This document shows positions 1 through 10,988 of a DNA stretch of 64,000 bases, in pieces. Within the stretch, counting starts at the first letter, position 1, and each line of letters starts with the position of its first letter. The notes below the pieces were generated by a model. It did not search any database. It saw nothing but the letters and a program-made list of their open reading frames with translations, and was not told the origin of the DNA. The position numbers and the translations under genes were made by a program. This DNA is from Adiantum capillus-veneris (Eukaryota; Streptophyta; Polypodiopsida; Polypodiales; Pteridaceae): assembly GCA_014529385.2 (NCBI GenBank), contig CM043958.1:79789025-79853024 (forward strand), given 5' to 3'.

Positions 1-55
1 GAGAAGATACAAGGGAATCTTTTAATTTCTTGAAGGATTTATTGCACTTATCTGT

Positions 56-1010
56 CTATTCAAAGTTCACGACAACTCTACACAGAGGTTGTGCAATAAT
101 TGCATACATGTGTATGAACCTCCTGTAATAACCACAATTTCCCATGAAGCATTGTACTTGCTTTGCATTGATTGGCTTAGGTATTTTGATAGGTACCTTA
201 ATCTTATCCAAATCTGTGTAAATGCCATGCTCCGAGACAATGTGCCCCAAGATTTGTCCTTGTCTTACCATGAAAACACATTTTTCTAGATTAAGGAAAA
301 TCCTATATGTCCTGCATTTCTTGAATACCTTTTTGAGGTGTTCCACATGTTCCTCTCTTTGTAGAGAGTGTACACATTGGTCATCCATATAGATTTCAAA
401 GAAATTACTCAAATACTCCTTCAAGGCATGTGCCATCAATCTTTGAAATGTGGCCGGTGCAATTTGTTAACCCAAAGGGCATGACCCAATATGCAAATTT
501 GCCCCATTATGTGGCAAATGCCATTTTATATTGGTCCTCAGGTGCATTTGCAAGTTGATTGTAACTAGAGAACCCATCCAAGAAGGAATATGTACGCTTT
601 CCTGCCACTCGTTCAAGGACATGGTCCATAATTGGCAAGGGATAGTTATCCCTTATTGTGGTTGCATTGACTTTTTGCAGGTTGAAACACACTTGGATTT
701 TTCCATTCTTCTTGGGTACAACAAAGATTGGGGATACCCAATCAGTGTGTTATATCTCATAGATAAAGTCTGCATCTTTCAGTTTATCAATCTCTTTTTT
801 GATACTCTTAGCAAAGGTATCATTGTACGTGTAAGGCCTTTGTCTGCTTGGTTTTGCATCAGGTTTTAATGGGATAGTATGCTAACATATTATCGGATCC
901 ACTCCCTTTAATTCCTTGTACGACCATGCAAACACATCCTTATATTCCTGAAGAAGGCTGATAAGTTCCTCTTTCTCATCTCGGCTCAAGTATGTGGCTA
1001 TATATACTAG
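56..1010 (-). pseudogene. pol: gypsy reverse transcriptase, broken
   Basis: This would be the polymerase that copies the element RNA into DNA. The N-terminal part (about 700-1010) reads in pieces, including VSPIFVVPKKNGK and a KLKDADFIYEI segment. At 507-692 comes a fingers/palm block with DNYPLP and FLDGFSSYNQ, the last holding the motif A catalytic Asp. At 56-439 comes the YMDD box (motif C), then LGHIVSEHG and FMGNCGYYRRFI of the palm/thumb. The blocks lie in one polarity but are separated by stops, so no full-length protein is possible. RNase H and integrase would lie beyond the left edge. The YMDD variant is normal for this family; the identification rests on motif order. Confidence 0.85.
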
Positions 1011-1045
1011 TTGAGGTGTCTACTTTCTTTGCATCTTCCGGCCCA

Positions 1046-2050
1046 TCATAAGACTCTTTCTCCCGTTGCTCTCTTTTGGGCTGTGTCAGCACTATCTTTC
1101 AGTCTTGAATGGTGAACTTTTTGTAATGAGTTGTATACTCTTATTGTTTCCACTATGTCTTTCTCATCCTCTCTGTTGTTCGTTTCGGTTGTCCATACTT
1201 CCCTCAAAGTCTTCTTGAGCTCTTGGTACCTTTTCTTACGTTCAAGTTTCCTCATTTTTGGTTCTTCTAGTTTTGATTCTGTTTTGATTCTTTTGGATTT
1301 AGCTTTTGCGTTCAACCTCTGAGTTTGTTTTTTTACATCCCTAGGACTATCTTTTCTCCTAGGGTTGAGAGAATCGAGCTGATATTTTGTGTTTAATGCA
1401 GTCTTTTGCCTTTACCAAAGATAAGAATTCTATTATGTTTTAATGTTTGGCATTCAGTTATCTTTGGTCTTGTGAGTTTCATTCCTTTTTTGTAATGTGC
1501 TTGACATCTCGATTTTTTATTTGGAAAATCGTAAAACCTTACATCAGGTATCGTTTCCTCTAGCTCACTAGGGTTGTCAGAACATTCATTATCTACATCA
1601 TCATCTCATTCAAGATGATCTGTAGAATCATGGAACAGCTCCCCATTCTTTTCTCGCTTATGTTCGATCTTTCTTGATTGATCTGAGATTTGGTAATCAT
1701 CATCTTCTATTAGCGCAACCATGTAATATGAAACTACATCATACCCGTCCTAGTCACAAAATTTAGTCGTTGGTCCCTTTGGAATAGCACACACATCTAA
1801 GGTTGCTAGAATATGTGTCCATTCTAAAGGCTCTAAGGACTCTTCTGGAAAAGGGTCTCAAATGTATTCCGTATCCTCGACCGCTCTTAACTAGAATACA
1901 TTCCTCACAGTTTAGGCTTATGCAATTGGATGCCCCACACATCCATAACTCCTTTGCGTTACATAACCAGTCGGGGAGTTTTGACTTTACTATAGTGGCA
2001 GAATCAAACTCTTCTACTGGGTTCTATCGACATCTTTGTAGCCATGGTCT
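1046..2050 (-). pseudogene. protease-RT linker of gypsy family G
   Basis: Between the protease and the reverse transcriptase lies about 1 kb of charged, low-complexity coding remnant. At about 1560-1790 the minus strand reads FCD-(x)-DGYDVV followed by an acidic tract, matching the segment after the protease at 63035-63100. At 1046-1315 there is a Lys/Glu-rich stretch of 89 residues that looks like coiled coil. No known domain is recognised. Because this linker recurs in the copy at 62.9-64 kb, it is a genuine part of the family's polyprotein. Function unknown. Confidence 0.6.
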
Positions 2051-2059
2051 TTATGGTTT

Positions 2060-2300
2060 ATTCTTGTAATAGTCTCCATGTGTCTGAGTTATATGTGATT
2101 GTAGCCCCAATCTTGGACCATCTTTAATTGTCGCAAGAAGGGTCGTCCAAGTATTATGTCATAGTTATTTTTCTTACCAAAATCTACTATTGTGAAGGTA
2201 TGCTCGTACTCGATTCCGCAAGACTTAGAACTATTTTCTCCAAAAGCCCTATGGGTCTCTCCATATAACCTTCAGCCAGCTGCAACTCCTTGGTTATCAC
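2060..2300 (-). pseudogene. pol: retropepsin C-terminal half, family G
   Basis: The minus strand encodes KELQLAEG, RPIGLLEK, then EYEHTF-IVDFGKK, then the IILGRPF flap/dimer region and QDWGYNH. This is the C-terminal half of an aspartic protease that would cut the Gag-Pol polyprotein. The catalytic DSG, expected just upstream, is absent because homology breaks at about 2305. The same block at 62510-62870 retains DSG upstream, which supports the reading. Stops and shifts make it non-functional. Confidence 0.8.
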
Positions 2301-2382
2301 ATTGCAGTCGCGTTTGTAGCATTGCAATCGCAGGTAAGAGCTCTACGCATTGACGTAAACACATCACCCTATTTCGTAGCTT

Positions 2383-2399
2383 TTGGCATTGTTGACCCG
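2383..2399 (+). other. possible decayed primer binding site of member A
   Basis: The sequence ttggcattgttgacccg resembles the better preserved site of member B at 53711 (ttggcaccgttgctgggga) with several substitutions. Its position, just before the palindrome leader, is right. Only about 77 bp separate it from the opposing element, so almost all of the 5' LTR is missing. The match is weak and could be chance. Confidence 0.3.
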
Positions 2400-3737
2400 T
2401 GGCCTAATTTCATCATAAGTAGGAATTTACACTTCAAAGCCAAAAACTAAGCATAGGCGGGGTATTGGGGCATCATTGCTAAGCATATAGGTGCATTCTG
2501 GGTCGAAAACAACTAGGTCAAAAATCCATTGCATGTGTACAAACAACTTTTGTAAAGGCACATTGTATTTAAATCACCAAACTGGGAAAAAACTAAACTT
2601 TGTACTGAGTTTCTGAAACTTGAGTGTTGGGAAAAAATAGTCCAAACTTGATGAAATTTGATTCATAGGCTTGTATTGATGTGATAGACATGTGTCCATG
2701 CTCAGTTGACCAAAAAGATGCAAAAGTTTGCCAGAAGTAAATAATCGCGATTATTTACATCTGCCCCATTTTTCAACTTTTTTTATTAAGTTAGCATACC
2801 ACTGGTTTTGTTGTAATAAGCCCACAAACCAAATTTGGTGAGATTTGGATCTTTGGATTGAAAATTGTGACCAAAATTGTAAAGTTAGTCTACGGACAGA
2901 AAACTGATGACCATTTGACCAAAACTAGTCCAAACTTGATGAAACTTGGCTAGAGACTTTAAGTTGAAGTGCTTAACAGATTTGTGTCAAGATTGGGATA
3001 AAAACTTGCAAAAAAATAGCCAGAGTAAATAATCATGATTATTTACGTCTGCTTCAAAATTTGGTGATCTTGCATATTTTAGCATACCACAAGGTCAAGC
3101 ATATCAAGTAGACCATACAAATCAATTTTGGTAAAGAGGATCACAAAAGTGAGACTTAGGCCAAATTCTTGAAATCAGAGTCTGCAGACACGAAACAATT
3201 GATAAACTTGAACAGATTTTGTCCAAACTTGTTGAAACTTGTCCAAGGACCTAAACAACTTTTACACTTGGCAAAAAAACCAGAAGGTGCAAAAATCTGA
3301 CAAATGTAAATAATCGCGATTATTTACTACTGCTACACAGAGCCACCCATTTTGACTTTTGAGCTTGTACAATGTTAGACCAACATAATACAAGGCCACC
3401 GAGAAAGTTTGGGTTCAATCGGATCGAAGTTGGTACATGTTCACTCAGTTTTTGAGTTGCAGATTAGTCCTTTGATTTTTACCAAAGTCGAGTTTGGAAA
3501 TTGCAACTGTTGACTCAAATAGCTCGATTTGCAGTGATGCACATAGACCAATCATAATAGCTAGCAAAAATTATACTGTCTTTATAGAAGTATAGATAAC
3601 TTGATCAAATTTGTACAGAAATCAGGTTGCAGACGAGGAATCGGTAGCTTGACAAAAGTGCAATCCGGTCAGATGGAAGAAATTGACAATAAGTCAATCT
3701 AAAGGTAAGTACTCTATCCAAGGCTTTAGAAGTCTAT
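2400..3737 (+). repeat. leader of gypsy member A with three spaced palindromes
   Basis: The 1.3 kb before gag has no coding capacity. It consists of about three diverged repeats of 281-288 bp. Each holds a perfect 22-bp palindrome: gt + aaataatcgcgattattt + ac at 2737-2758 and 3306-3327, and the same with centre CATG at 3025-3046. Each palindrome is preceded by a tgcaaaa/gccaga-like stretch. The first two are followed 35 bp later by AGCATACCAC (2793, 3081); the third has only a degraded version. The repeats share tccaaacttgatgaaact phrases. The layout parallels the leader of member B at 53711-56431. Confidence 0.75.
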
Positions 3738-5175
3738 ATGAACCTTAGATCTGGTCGTGTACTAGGATATCAGGGCATACTTGGAGAAACCTCCAGTAGA
3801 GTATCCACTGAAGGAAGCATGAATCAAGGCAATTCCTTGCACACTATCCCTGAAGAAGTCTCAAACAATTTTTCTGATTCGACGTCCGAAATGTCTTCCT
3901 ATTCGACTCATTTGAAAACTGGAACAACAATGCGCTATAAGCATATACTCTCTTTTTATAAGACTAATCGCCATGGAGCTCAGGTTTACCTAGATCCTAG
4001 CGAAGAGTATGCTATTTGCATTGACGCCCATGGTATTGAGTTTGAAGAGGAGATTAGGGTAAACAAACAAGGAAAAATGTACATGGATCGAAACAGAACT
4101 TAGTATCTACAGGTTGAAGACCCTGACGTGATAGACAAATGGGATTTAGAAGTAAATATCATAATTCCAGATATGGCCACAAAAGAAGGACTACCAACAT
4201 TAGAATTTGAGGGATACGATCATGTTGATTTGAAGCCTTTAAAACAGCTGAGTACTGATAATCATAGGATTGGAGTCTATTGTTGGGAGGATAGAAATGT
4301 AAAAGACCTTCTGTGGACTTCGCATGCCAATTCAGGACAATTGACGGCCATGAAGATCATCTATATCTTCAAGATCAAGGATAAGGGATCAACAGACCTA
4401 CCAACCTACCTCTTTAGGGATTGTTATAACAACAAATTTGTTATGATGACTCCGGAGGAGGTGAAACAAACCAAATATCAAGGATATTCCATAAAGGATT
4501 GGATCTTGGGCTGGATCTTGGGCCAAGGACTAGAAACTATTCCAAGAGATGAACATCGTGAGAGATCTTTTGAGAGTAATGTTGAGAAACCAGAAACCAC
4601 CTCATCACTCAGAAAACTGGGTGACACTAGGGCTAGTCCATGGCTACATGAGTCACTATTTCCAATAGACAGGTTTGAAGGACTTGGAACAAGGAGACCG
4701 GGAGTTGAACCAAATAGACGCATCAGATCAACTGATTTTCAGAAATGGGTCAAAAATTACAGTAGATCTGGGGATCTATATGACCACTTAGCAAGCTTCA
4801 AGCAAGTGTTAAGAGCAGAACACATATCTGATTTTCATACTCAATTCGAGGGGTTTGGAATGACATTAGAACGAAAAGCATAGACATGGTTCCAAAACAT
4901 TCCACCAAGGTCAATCATGGACTTGAACACATTAGCTCAAGGATTTGTTGCTGCTTGTTCCAAAAAGGGGATCAAACACAATATTGTAGCTCAAATCTAC
5001 AGCTTTAAACAGAAACAAGGTGATTCTGTTAGGGATTGCAACTATTGAAACAATACATTGCCAGATGCCCACGGCTAGAGATACCTGCGGAAGAACGACT
5101 AGTATCATTGTTTGTAGAGGGGCTGCTAAACAAAGAGCTTCATGCTATACTCTATAGCAAGAAGCATAAAACCCT
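3738..5175 (+). pseudogene. gag: gypsy Gag of member A, broken
   Basis: This is the capsid polyprotein region. An ATG at 3738 starts MNLRSGRVLGY; a M-x-LRS-x-R start also begins the gag of G2. The frame is shared by 3738-4103 and 4128-4883, with an amber stop at 4101, another at 4881, and continuation in frame to about 5047. The core Retrotrans_gag signature is at about 4738-5030: FQKWVKNYS, DHLASFKQVL, TWFQNIPPRS and LAQGFVAACSKKG. A one-base shift near 5045 precedes LKQYIARCPRLEIPAEERL and FVEGLLNKEL, which closes the domain. At least two stops and one shift make it a pseudogene. No promoter is seen because the LTR is gone. Confidence 0.85.
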
Positions 5176-5183
5176 AGAAGAGT

Positions 5184-5866
5184 GTGTCACATGCTATTGA
5201 CTTAGAAGACAATTGTGATATTTTCAACGAAGAAGATGTCCCTAAGGATAACCAAAGTGAGAAAACAACATCCACTAAACCAGCACAAGTGGGAACAGCT
5301 GTTGCAGCACCACTATCAACCATAGAAGTCATGCTCAAAAGAATGAACGACATGATGAATAACATGCAAAAAGCACCTTTGAGAGGACTAGGACAAGGAA
5401 TACCTCAACAGGGACAACAATTAGACCACAAATATGGTGTGCAATCGAGGGTAAATGGACCAACCATGAGACCAATGAGTGCTATTTTCGACCAAAGGAT
5501 GGGAATGTTCAATACGTGTCCATGAGGCCACAAGGACAACCCATGTACAGATACCAACCTAACATGGCACCAGCTCAAAGACCACCGATGGGTATGGAAA
5601 GACCTCAACCTGTGTTGGGTCAACAACCTCCATATCCAGGACATAATGCAGTGCTTGTAAAGTACATGCATTTAGAAGGAGTCATAGATGAACAAGCACT
5701 AGTTCTTGTTACACCCTATGTTGAGCCTAGTCCATCTACAATAATGGTAGAAGGACATTGGTATCATTCACATCCACCACCAATGGAAGAACCTGTGACT
5801 TATGCTCCACCAAATCTCGCACCAATGTATTATGTAGCTAATCAAGGTGTTAGACCTCCTATGTAA
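5184..5866 (+). pseudogene. gag: Pro/Gln/Met-rich Gag spacer of member A
   Basis: Two overlapping frames (5184-5525 and 5516-5866) encode a low-complexity stretch rich in Pro, Gln, Met and Tyr, with a frame change near 5515. It contains MLKRMNDMMNNMQ, a likely short helix, and repeated P-P-M and QP tracts. It lies between the capsid-like domain and the zinc knuckles, where plant gypsy Gag proteins often carry a disordered spacer. No domain is recognised. Confidence 0.6.
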
Positions 5867-5884
5867 GACCCATGATTAAGCCAA

Positions 5885-6030
5885 GAACGGAAAACTGTCC
5901 TAACTGTGGTGTAGATGAATGATTGGAAAAATGAATGCCCAAAGCCTAACAAAAACCTCAAGTTGAAGCTTATTACATACAGTGTTGCAAAAAGGGAGGA
6001 CACTCCCCGAAAGATTGTCCAAAAAATCCT
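5885..6030 (+). pseudogene. gag: nucleocapsid zinc-knuckle pair of member A, damaged
   Basis: Two CCHC knuckle remnants lie in tandem. The first begins NCPNCGVDE and needs a one-base shift to recover its His and last Cys. The second reads CCKKGGHSPKDCPKNP at about 5976-6025; spacing to His and the last Cys is normal, but the first Cys is replaced. Knuckles of this type bind the element RNA during packaging. Both are damaged, so this copy could not package RNA through them. Confidence 0.7.
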
Positions 6031-6039
6031 TTAAACAAA

Positions 6040-7095
6040 GAAAAAACAGTAGTAAATGTAGTCCAAGTGATACCTAGTAGCTCATCTGAGAGTGAACCGA
6101 TTGTTCCAATCAAGGTAATCACTAGAGCCCAGGCTAAGAAAAAGAAACATAAGTCTTCTGATGATTCGGAGAACACAAAAATTGCCTCTCAAAAGACCAA
6201 GAAGCAGAAGCAAAAGGTATGAGATGAGAAAACAGAGACAACGAGCTGAAATCAAGGAGAAAGCAAAACAACTATTCCAAGAAAAGGTGAAAGAACCTGG
6301 AAGTGAAATCAAAGAAACAACCGTAAAATCTAGAGGATCAATTTCGGTTGATAAAATATTTGAGCCTATTAATGCAGCCCTGGAAGCCTACCAAGCAGGA
6401 CTTAAAGCAGGCCAAAATATGGAAAACAAATGAAAAAACTATCCTTCTCCAGACATGGAAGCAGCTAAGCTTGAAGCTTATCAAAATTTGGTAAAAATCA
6501 TGCAAGAAATGCTGGAAAAACAAAAACCCAAGCTCAAAAGTATGGCAAAACTTGAAGAGCTTGTGGTAAGAGACACTAAAGAAAGATTCAAAGTGGTGGT
6601 GGAACCCCACTTGAAACCAAAAGAGCCAGAACTTATAGTGCCGGACAACGAAGATGCCTTAGACGGAATTCCATTCGTAGAGGAAGACTGGCCAGGACAC
6701 TTATGGGAAAAATTTAGAGAGATCAATGATGGGAGCCTCTAAAGTCAGCTCCTATAGAGGAAGTTTGGTTAGACAACCTACCTCCTAATATGGACATGGA
6801 TGTACAATCCTTGTATGGGGATTGCGGATCTGAAGCTTCAGGATTGTCGAAACCATTGACCTTGAAAACATTACCCTCTTACTTGGGAGATAACGAAGAT
6901 GAATTCATAGTGTGTAAGACCACTCAAGTAAAAAGAGTGGAACAGACCATGTCTACATCCATCCAATGCACTCTTACTTTGGGAGAAATGTTAAAAATCG
7001 GATCATATTTATGAAATGACCTACAAAAAACCCTAGAGAAAGTGGGGATATCGGGGCTCATCGTAAAATTTTTGGAAAGATTGAAATATGAAATG
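6040..7095 (+). pseudogene. charged Gag-protease linker of member A
   Basis: Several frames (6161-6433, 6455-6742, 6790-7014) encode Lys/Glu-rich segments that look like coiled coil, such as KLEAYQNLVKIMQEMLEKQK, then an acidic stretch. The last part (about 6980-7090) reads LTLGEMLKIG and LEKVGISGL and aligns with LAELLRIRPNIW at 62195 in member B. That alignment places it just before the protease. Function beyond a linker is unknown. Confidence 0.6.
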
Positions 7096-7225
7096 GATAA
7101 CAAAGAGATTCGATTTGTTCCAATGAACAAAGTGGGAGAATATTACGAAGGGGAAGAAGGAAACACCAGCCTTCCAGTCAAACTATTATTCCAAGAAAAT
7201 CATAAAATCTTGGAAATTTGAGGAC
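7096..7225 (+). pseudogene. pol: start of retropepsin, member A, truncated
   Basis: The reading MNKVGEYYEGEEGNTSLPVK is nearly the same as the run before the protease active site at 62339 in member B. The following residues should lead to the catalytic AILDSGAG, but here the frame shifts, a stop appears at about 7219, and homology ends shortly before the (TC)n tract. Everything downstream (most of protease, RT, RNase H, integrase, 3' LTR) is missing. Confidence 0.75.
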
Positions 7226-7242
7226 TCAACGAGCTCGCCAAT

Positions 7243-7246
<4 letters not shown>

Positions 7247-7312
<66 letters not shown>
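7247..7312 (+). repeat. (TC)33 microsatellite
   Basis: An uninterrupted TC tract of 66 bp follows aataaaa directly. It marks the truncation point of gypsy member A. A second TC tract at 50377 has the same aataaaa lead-in. Confidence 0.97.
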
Positions 7313-7314
<2 letters not shown>

Positions 7315-8584
7315 GGTAAAAAACATGGATAACAACCCCGTCACTTGCATGCATGTCCTTAAGGCAAGACAACCCCAAGTTGACGCATGGACTAACGAGC
7401 CTTCTCCAACTTCTTTAAAGAAATACAAAGTTGCACAAATTTTTAAAAATATCAGTATTGGAAAACGCCCTTGAAAAGACAAAAAAAAACCAAATATATC
7501 TTCAAAAATCAAATTCTTGCTAGATAAATGAACTCTCCACCAAAGTTACCTTTTTTTAAGGCTTGTTTAGACTGGTACACATACTCTATGTAAAGTAGAA
7601 AGTATTTTGGCTTGCTATTTGATTTTCCTGCATTTGACTTCATGTGGACTTGGGTAGGTGGTGTGGCTGACCATTGCCAGTGGCGGCTTCTCTTTGGTCA
7701 CTGATTTCTATCATGGCTCCTCCTGCAGCCTTGTGGGATCTAGATTTCAACTTGCATGGATCACTTGAAACTACTACTGAACCTGGTTGGGAGGGTGATC
7801 TTCATGTGGTAGGTGACTGATCGCTAGATTGTAAACTCGTGCTAGATTCTGGCTTTGTTTCTGTTTTGGATTAGTACTATGTTATGTTATGTGGATGGTT
7901 GTAATGTTGGGTTGTACTGGGTTTATGGCTTCCCTATAAAAAGCCAGCATATACTGCCTTGTAGTCATCCATTGCATTTTTTGGCTTCCCTATAAAAAGC
8001 TGATATATGGACTCATAGTTGTGGTGTGGTTGTGGGTTTTGATACTTTGGCTCTATTTGAGCAAGGCTGCCTTCTATAAATTTTTGGTTATAATTTTACT
8101 ACTCACAGTAAGAGAGTTTTGAAAAAAAAAGTATTTTGACTTTCCATTCTCAAAATGCTTTTCATTTCCTACAATTTTTCCCTTCACTTTTGAATTTTTG
8201 ACCTTATTCTTTACTTTTGTATTTTAGCTTAAATGTTTTATAAGATTTTCTTTAAAGTGATACAATGCATCACACGTGGAGGGCTTCTTCTTGCTTGGAA
8301 TTTTTAAGCTCCATTCACATGCTTGAACCCACATTCTATTACTTACCAACGATTTGGCTTAGCTCCCACTCCCTTAAATGTGACTTCAACCATTGATGCA
8401 GTGTAGGGGAGACTCTTTTTGCATGCACATTATGTCCATTGAAAATTGAAGAGTACGAGCATCATACCCTAATTAAGTGCTCCACTTTTGATCATATCAA
8501 ACTCTCTTTTCCCGCATTTTAGCAAAGACCATGGCCTACATTTCTTTCTCTCTTAAGAGAGGGGAGCCCTTGCACATGACCCAC
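7313..8584. other. no gene recognised
   Basis: AT-rich DNA without a convincing reading frame. A short direct repeat, ggcttccctataaaaagc, occurs at 7929 and 7982; each contains TATAAAAA, but nothing downstream looks transcribed. Confidence 0.5.
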
Positions 8585-8770
8585 ACTGGATAGAAGTCCA
8601 TAAACTCTTCATATGGACAGAACAAGGGCATCTAGGGCATTGCATATGCAAAGTGGGAAGCCCCCCCCCAAATGTCCCCTTTCATAACCAGCTCTTGTAC
8701 AACTTTCTCAAAGGCACACCTTTCCACATAGAAACCTTTTCTCACTACTACGAATTGACAAATATCACTT
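8585..8770 (-). pseudogene. CCHC-protein relic, N-terminal segment (copy 3)
   Basis: The segment is similar at nucleotide level, by eye, to 12235-12412, which lies just upstream (minus sense) of a zinc-knuckle ORF. Shared phrases include tccataaa-tc, ggacagaac, and the block around cagctcttgtacaac / caactcttgcacaac. It is broken and includes a nine-C run. It is probably a piece of the same duplicated gene or LINE ORF1 as the copies at 10.0-10.8 and 11.3-12.4 kb. Confidence 0.45.
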
Positions 8771-10039
8771 CTGTTCTTTGTCGCCCACTGCTGCCCACTC
8801 TCATAGATGAGTGGTCATTCATCATCCCATAAAATAGAGCACCACTGAGTGCGCATAGCAAGCCTACAGGCCTTGAAGTGCCGCCTTTGAGCTAAATTAT
8901 GCATGTAGCACATCCATCTTTAGCTTTGTTTTGACTATGACTGATTTCCTCGTGCAATATATCCTCTACAAATGTACGAGCTCCAAAGTGAGAAGGCTTC
9001 ATAATATTATCTGGATTGGAAATGTTTGTATATGACTCAGAGGTCCTCTTTCTCCCTTCCACATTGAATAAAAAGCCCCAACAAGAGGAATCCAATGACC
9101 CCCCCATAGCTCCATCATGCTCACCTCCATCGAATACCATACTAGTGCTAACACCTAAAGGGATAGGTGGGAACCCCCCGGAACACCACCACCAATGGGG
9201 ATACGATCCCGCCCTAGTTGAAAACCCCAAAGCTCAATTACACCAGATGGATCACAATCCATGGCCAGTAGAGGATCGTGATCTGTAAGCTAGTCTAATG
9301 CCCAAAGTTGTTAGTGCCTTACTGACGCTCACTCCAATCTCTTGTGATAGAGCATCGAGCACTTCCAACGTGTAGATAAGCTTAGGCCATTGTGTGATGA
9401 GTAGGATTGTGATTTGTGATCATGGATTGTGACTAAAGTTTACCTACCAAACAAACACATAATTTATTGTCTAGCCCAACCTTGACCAGTGGCCAACACA
9501 AGGAAGAAAGGCTATGCTGCACAAGTAAACAACACCCTTAGGCTCCTCCAATAGCGATTGCTCAAAAGCCTAACACACCACCATAGCTCGGGTAGATGGC
9601 CACCCCAACCCACAAAGTCAAGCAATCCTAAACTTGCCTTACACCCACACTCTTCATCACCCAACTCTCTGCCCTACGTTCTTGTACCCCACCACCCAAT
9701 TCATCATTGCTCACTCGGCTAACCATCACTCTGGTCTTGATATATAAATAAGGTATTTCTAATGGCTTCAAAAAATATATATTCACTATCTATATAGTGC
9801 AAGGGCATTCTAAAGAGAATAAAATGCTAAAGGGAAAATAAGCAAAAGAAAAACGAAATTATCTATCAATGTGCGCTTGACCATCTCTTTATATGGATGC
9901 AAAAGTTCTTTTGACTTTCCACTTTCATGATTTTCATTTTCTTTTTTTGTTTCCAAGCTCACAATAGTGATCGTGTGTGTAGATATATATAGATATAAGA
10001 AACCAAAAATATTACATAGAAAGCCATGTTCCTTCCAAG
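8771..10039. other. no gene recognised
   Basis: No convincing coding signal. A Pro-rich open frame at 9016-9288 (90 codons) and its antisense partner have no recognisable domain. Confidence 0.45.
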
Positions 10040-10760
10040 TCATGGCATCAATCAACACCCTAATTACAACGAACAGATAATCGGGTTCATAAAGGGTGCC
10101 ACCTTGAGATCGTCCGTCGACATCAAAGGCAAATGAGAACACACACTATCTTTGGTCTGCCACCAAGAAGCGTGCACTCCCACAACCCAACCCTTGACCG
10201 CCAAGTCAAAGCTAAAGCAACAAACCAATAGGCATCACTTTTTCTTCCTCTTTGCTTTTAACAAAATAATAGTGTTGGTTGAAGGTACCACAACATTAAT
10301 CACATGGCTAATGAGATCTAACTTCTGGAGCTACACTTCACTTGAAGCATTGTCAGGCTCAAAGGATTCATTGGGCACCTGATTCTCAACGATTGAATCG
10401 ATAAGCGACTTCAGCTTGTCCTGAATCTCAACTATGGGGCACCCAAGCTTTTCTACATCTCTTCTGAAGGGTCCTCAAACTCTTTTCTTATTCCACCCTA
10501 CCTCATCTCACTGTCACCAGCTTCCCCGCAAGCTTGATGGAGGTCTCAAGAGCCATGAAATCCCTAGAAACATGTCTACATGTCGTCCTGCCCATCAAAT
10601 TGTTGGCCACCTTAGCCTCGGGGTAGTACTTAGCATAGTGTTCAATTATTCAACATTTATAATAGGCATTGGAGAATGAAGTAAAAGCCACCTCTTGTCG
10701 AAAGGCACCATATTCTCTCGTATTGAGATCCATATATTTGGTCGAATGAATCTCGTGTTA
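10040..10760 (-). pseudogene. CCHC-protein relic (copy 2)
   Basis: Two blocks match copy 1 in the same order and strand. Positions 10040-10230 resemble 11320-11530 (catggcatcaatcaacacc; cccacaacccaacc-ttgaccgcc). Positions 10610-10760 resemble 11960-12090 around the knuckle (cttagcatagtgttcaatt; cctcttgtcgaaaggcacc). The knuckle codons are disrupted. It is a decayed paralogue, separated from copy 1 by the microsatellite at 10940. Confidence 0.5.
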
Positions 10761-10939
10761 GTCAGATGCTTATGGTGCTAGTGAGGCCTTGACTCAATCA
10801 CATTGCAAAAAAAAGTTTGCCATCGTTATCTTGTCATCTAGCACTGATCCACAAGTTTTATCAAATGGCCACTAATTTCTCCTAAGAGTTTAATGCTTTA
10901 GTAAGGCCTTATGTGGGCCTAAAAGTCTAACAAGAAGGA

Positions 10940-10940
10940 T

Positions 10941-10988
<48 letters not shown>
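10940..10988 (+). repeat. (TG)n(AG)n compound microsatellite
   Basis: About 25 bp of TG followed directly by about 24 bp of AG. It sits between two copies of the CCHC relic. Confidence 0.95.

Larger units (their letters stand above)
1..2305 (-). mobile_element. Ty3-gypsy family G, minus-strand pol remnant
   Basis: Reading the minus strand from 2305 down to 1 gives, in order, the end of a retropepsin, a long acidic linker and a reverse transcriptase. The protease and linker are clearly related to the plus-strand copy at 62510-63300: both contain the run FGKK-NYDIILGRPF followed by RQLKMVQDWGY, then METIT and EEFDSAT. Many stops and shifts are present. The element runs off the left window edge, and its 5' part (gag, leader, LTR) is missing. 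Homology stops at about 2305, where it abuts plus-strand member A head to head. No LTR is visible. I am sure of the family and orientation, less sure of the exact right border. Confidence 0.85.

Noticed and set aside
7929-8000. Twin tataaaaag blocks as promoters
   Set aside because: They are part of a short direct repeat and no transcription unit follows.
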